Shown here in pieces: positions 6,040-7,453 of a stretch of DNA of 7,453 bases (within the stretch, counting starts at the first letter, position 1; the number at the start of each line of letters is the position of its first letter). The notes under the pieces were generated by a model. That model did not search any database and was not told where the DNA came from. It saw only the letters and a list, made by a program, of their open reading frames with translations. A program made the translations under genes and the position numbers. Source of the DNA: JACKGS01 sp964448015 (GTDB lineage: Bacteria; Patescibacteriota; Saccharimonadia; Saccharimonadales; UBA7683); NCBI GenBank assembly GCA_964448015.1, contig CAYUUV010000041.1, positions 1 through 7,453 on the forward strand, written 5' to 3'.

Positions 6040-6045
6040 ATTATT
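6040..6045 (-). promoter_or_regulatory. Candidate -10 box of the mgtE pair, leaderless geometry
   Basis: On the minus strand AATAAT (5/6 to TATAAT) lies 6 nt before the ATG at 6033, the same spacing as at polA. There is no Shine-Dalgarno and no recognisable -35. It supports 6033 as the start, but the hexamer alone in AT-rich sequence is weak evidence. Confidence 0.45.
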
Positions 6046-6082
6046 ACATAGTTGGTTATGTTTGCGTGTGCCTACCGGAAGC

Positions 6083-6088
6083 TATAAG
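6083..6088 (+). promoter_or_regulatory. Candidate -10 box for the 152-aa gene
   Basis: TATAAG lies 9 nt before the ATG at 6098 and directly touches the ATG at 6089. If used, it would give an mRNA starting at or near 6098. No good -35 is visible. It shares the 64-bp divergent gap with the mgtE promoter. Confidence 0.4.
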
Positions 6089-6097
6089 ATGAATGGT

Positions 6098-6556
6098 ATG
6101 AGTGAAACGTCATGGAACAAAGCGTCTGCCGAGGAGATTGCCGAGCAAGGCCAGGCTGTTTTACACACACTGCTGGAGAGTCGGTATGAACCAGAAGCAA
6201 TAGCACACTACTACGATTTTTTGTACAGCCCTCAGAAGTCGCCAACAGACCTTGTGCGTCAGATGAGCGACAGCCTCCGAGACATGTACATACACAGTTT
6301 GCAGCCCTCACCATTTTTACAGCTACAGGACCGGTACGATTTTTATGAACAAGAAGTGATGGGCTTGGTATTTGGCCGTACCGCCAGCCGCAGTGATGCA
6401 CCAGTCTGTCTGCATCAAGCCTGCCAGCTGCTCGATTTTAATACCCGGCTAGGTAGCGACGAAATAAAATATCAGGGTGCGTTTTGGAGCGGATTAGTGA
6501 AGTTGCAGCGACGAGAGGCACAGCACCAGAAGATATATGGCCGTACTGGGTTATAA
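6098..6556 (+). CDS. Hypothetical 152-aa soluble protein upstream of polA
   Basis: I do not recognise this protein. From the ATG at 6098 (MSETSWNKASAEEIAEQ) it is 152 aa, mostly helical by composition, with no signal peptide or membrane segment. It is rich in Tyr and Gln, with two cysteines (C104, C109) and a basic C-terminus (KLQRREAQHQKIYGR). An ATG at 6089 (adding MNG) and a TTG at 6062 are alternative starts. 6098 is preferred for its spacing from a TATAAG box; GGAAG at 6077-6081 could instead serve as a poor SD for 6089. The frame is open for 495 bp from 6062. It is flanked by promoters and stops 7 bp before polA, so it is probably a real lineage-restricted gene. Its stop codon forms part of the polA -10 box. 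Confidence 0.65.
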   Translation: MSETSWNKASAEEIAEQGQAVLHTLLESRYEPEAIAHYYDFLYSPQKSPTDLVRQMSDSLRDMYIHSLQPSPFLQLQDRYDFYEQEVMGLVFGRTASRSDAPVCLHQACQLLDFNTRLGSDEIKYQGAFWSGLVKLQRREAQHQKIYGRTGL

Positions 6557-6557
6557 T
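6552..6557 (+). promoter_or_regulatory. polA -10 box, leaderless geometry
   Basis: A perfect TATAAT ends 6 nt before the polA ATG at 6564, so the transcript should begin at or next to the start codon. No Shine-Dalgarno sequence is present in the short gap. The TAA stop of the upstream gene (6554-6556) lies inside the hexamer. No clear -35 is visible 16-18 bp upstream. Confidence 0.6.
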
Positions 6558-6563
6558 CAACAT

Positions 6564-7453
6564 ATGAGTACACGTAAAAAACTAGCAATCATTGACGGAA
6601 AGTCGGTTTTTTATCGCGGGTATTATGCAATGGGGAATCTCAGTATGGCGGATGGTACACCAACGGGCGGGGTGTACGGCTTTGCGGCTATGAGCTTGGA
6701 ACTGATGAAGAAGTTGCAACCTGACTATGTATGTGTGGCATGGGACAAGCCGAAAACTAATATTCGCAAGCGGCTCGCTATACACGAAGGTTATAAGGCT
6801 GGCCGAAAACCAGCGCCAGAGGATTTTTATAAACAGATCCCGCTTTTATACGAACTGCTCGAGGCATTTAGTTGGCCGCTGTATGAATTCGATGATTACG
6901 AAGCGGATGACATTATGCACACCTTGGCTCAAAAGGCTGAGGCGGCTGGTTTGGAAACAATGTTGATTACCTCTGATCTTGATTCGTTGCAAAGTGTCAG
7001 CGAGCATACACATGTCTATGCCTTGAAGAAGGGTTTTAGTAATATTGAGCGATTTGACATTGCGGCGTTTGAAGCAAAATATCATATCAGCGTGCAGCAA
7101 TTTTTAGATCTTAAAAGCCTGAAAGGTGATAGCTCAGACAACATCCCGGGCGTACCCGGTATCGGTGAAAAAACGGCAGCCGAGTTACTCCGTCAATATA
7201 AAACGCTTGATGGTGTCTATGAAAATATTGCACTCATCAAACCGACAGTTGCTAAAAAATTAGAGGCTGGCAAAGAGTTGGCCTATATGAGTAAGAGTGT
7301 AGCCGAACTGTATAACGATGCGCCCGTGGAACTTGATTTAGAGGATATGGATGTCACCGATCTAGACACCATGCTCTTAAAAGAGCTGTTGCAAAAATTT
7401 GAATTTCGCTCACTACTGCGTAATCTACCTGAACATATGCAAAATGGTGACGG
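6564..7453 (+). CDS. polA: DNA polymerase I, 5'-3' exonuclease domain (3' end beyond the window)
   Basis: 296 codons are visible and the frame runs off the right edge. The visible part is a complete 5'-3' exonuclease (FEN-like) domain, which removes RNA primers and flaps. Expected metal-binding acids are present: D11 (AIIDGKS), D61 (AWDKP), E113/D115/D116 (YEADDIM), D138/D140 (TSDLDSLQ), D189/D192 (KGDSSDNIPG). The YKAGRKPAPEDF segment (77-88) matches the conserved YKA.R...P..F helical-arch sequence. Next comes the helix-hairpin-helix IPGVPGIGEKTAAELL (194-209). The domain closes with LLQKFEFRSLL (275-285), as in polA. The polymerase domain would follow outside the window; a stand-alone exonuclease cannot be ruled out, but the length up to here and the start of a linker fit full PolA. 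The ATG at 6564 is supported by the adjacent TATAAT and by the distance to the first catalytic Asp. Confidence 0.9.
   Translation, partial: MSTRKKLAIIDGKSVFYRGYYAMGNLSMADGTPTGGVYGFAAMSLELMKKLQPDYVCVAWDKPKTNIRKRLAIHEGYKAGRKPAPEDFYKQIPLLYELLEAFSWPLYEFDDYEADDIMHTLAQKAEAAGLETMLITSDLDSLQSVSEHTHVYALKKGFSNIERFDIAAFEAKYHISVQQFLDLKSLKGDSSDNIPGVPGIGEKTAAELLRQYKTLDGVYENIALIKPTVAKKLEAGKELAYMSKSVAELYNDAPVELDLEDMDVTDLDTMLLKELLQKFEFRSLLRNLPEHMQNGD

Overview
The window most resembles a small-genome bacterium of the Patescibacteria (CPR), possibly Saccharibacteria (TM7). That placement is an inference from four things: a DnaG primase whose zinc ligands are all replaced, short tightly packed genes with overlaps, a surface protein with an LAxTG-type sorting tail, and split SLC41/MgtE half-transporters. 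UGA ends dnaG, rpoD and the upstream mgtE half, so this is not a lineage that reads UGA as glycine (Gracilibacteria/Absconditabacteria type). No rRNA, tRNA, CRISPR array, insertion sequence or phage gene was seen.

Layout. Positions 1-1329 (+) hold the 3' part of a secreted, probably wall-anchored NHL-repeat protein. Positions 1389-4903 (+) hold a replication/transcription cluster: dnaG (primase), rpoD (primary sigma factor) and a P-loop kinase-like gene whose start overlaps the end of rpoD. Positions 4895-6033 (-) hold two half-size MgtE/SLC41 membrane proteins joined by an ATGA overlap; the second one converges on the kinase gene and overlaps it by 9 bp. From a 64-bp divergent gap at 6034-6097, the + strand resumes with an unrecognised 152-aa protein. 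It is followed at 6564 by the start of polA, of which only the 5'-3' exonuclease domain fits in the window. No gene-free stretch exceeds 64 bp.

Functionally the window is mostly housekeeping: primase and DNA polymerase I for lagging-strand synthesis and repair, the main sigma factor, a small nucleotide or CoA-type kinase, and a divalent-cation (probably Mg2+) transporter. The surface protein is the only accessory-looking gene.

The most notable signals are these. Near-consensus -10 boxes lie only 6-7 nt before the ATG of dnaG, polA and probably mgtE, which implies leaderless mRNAs, whereas rpoD has a strong Shine-Dalgarno. DnaG has lost its CHCC zinc site. The NHL protein carries an LAGTG sorting signal and near-identical DNA repeats. 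I do not see a clearly new multi-gene system.
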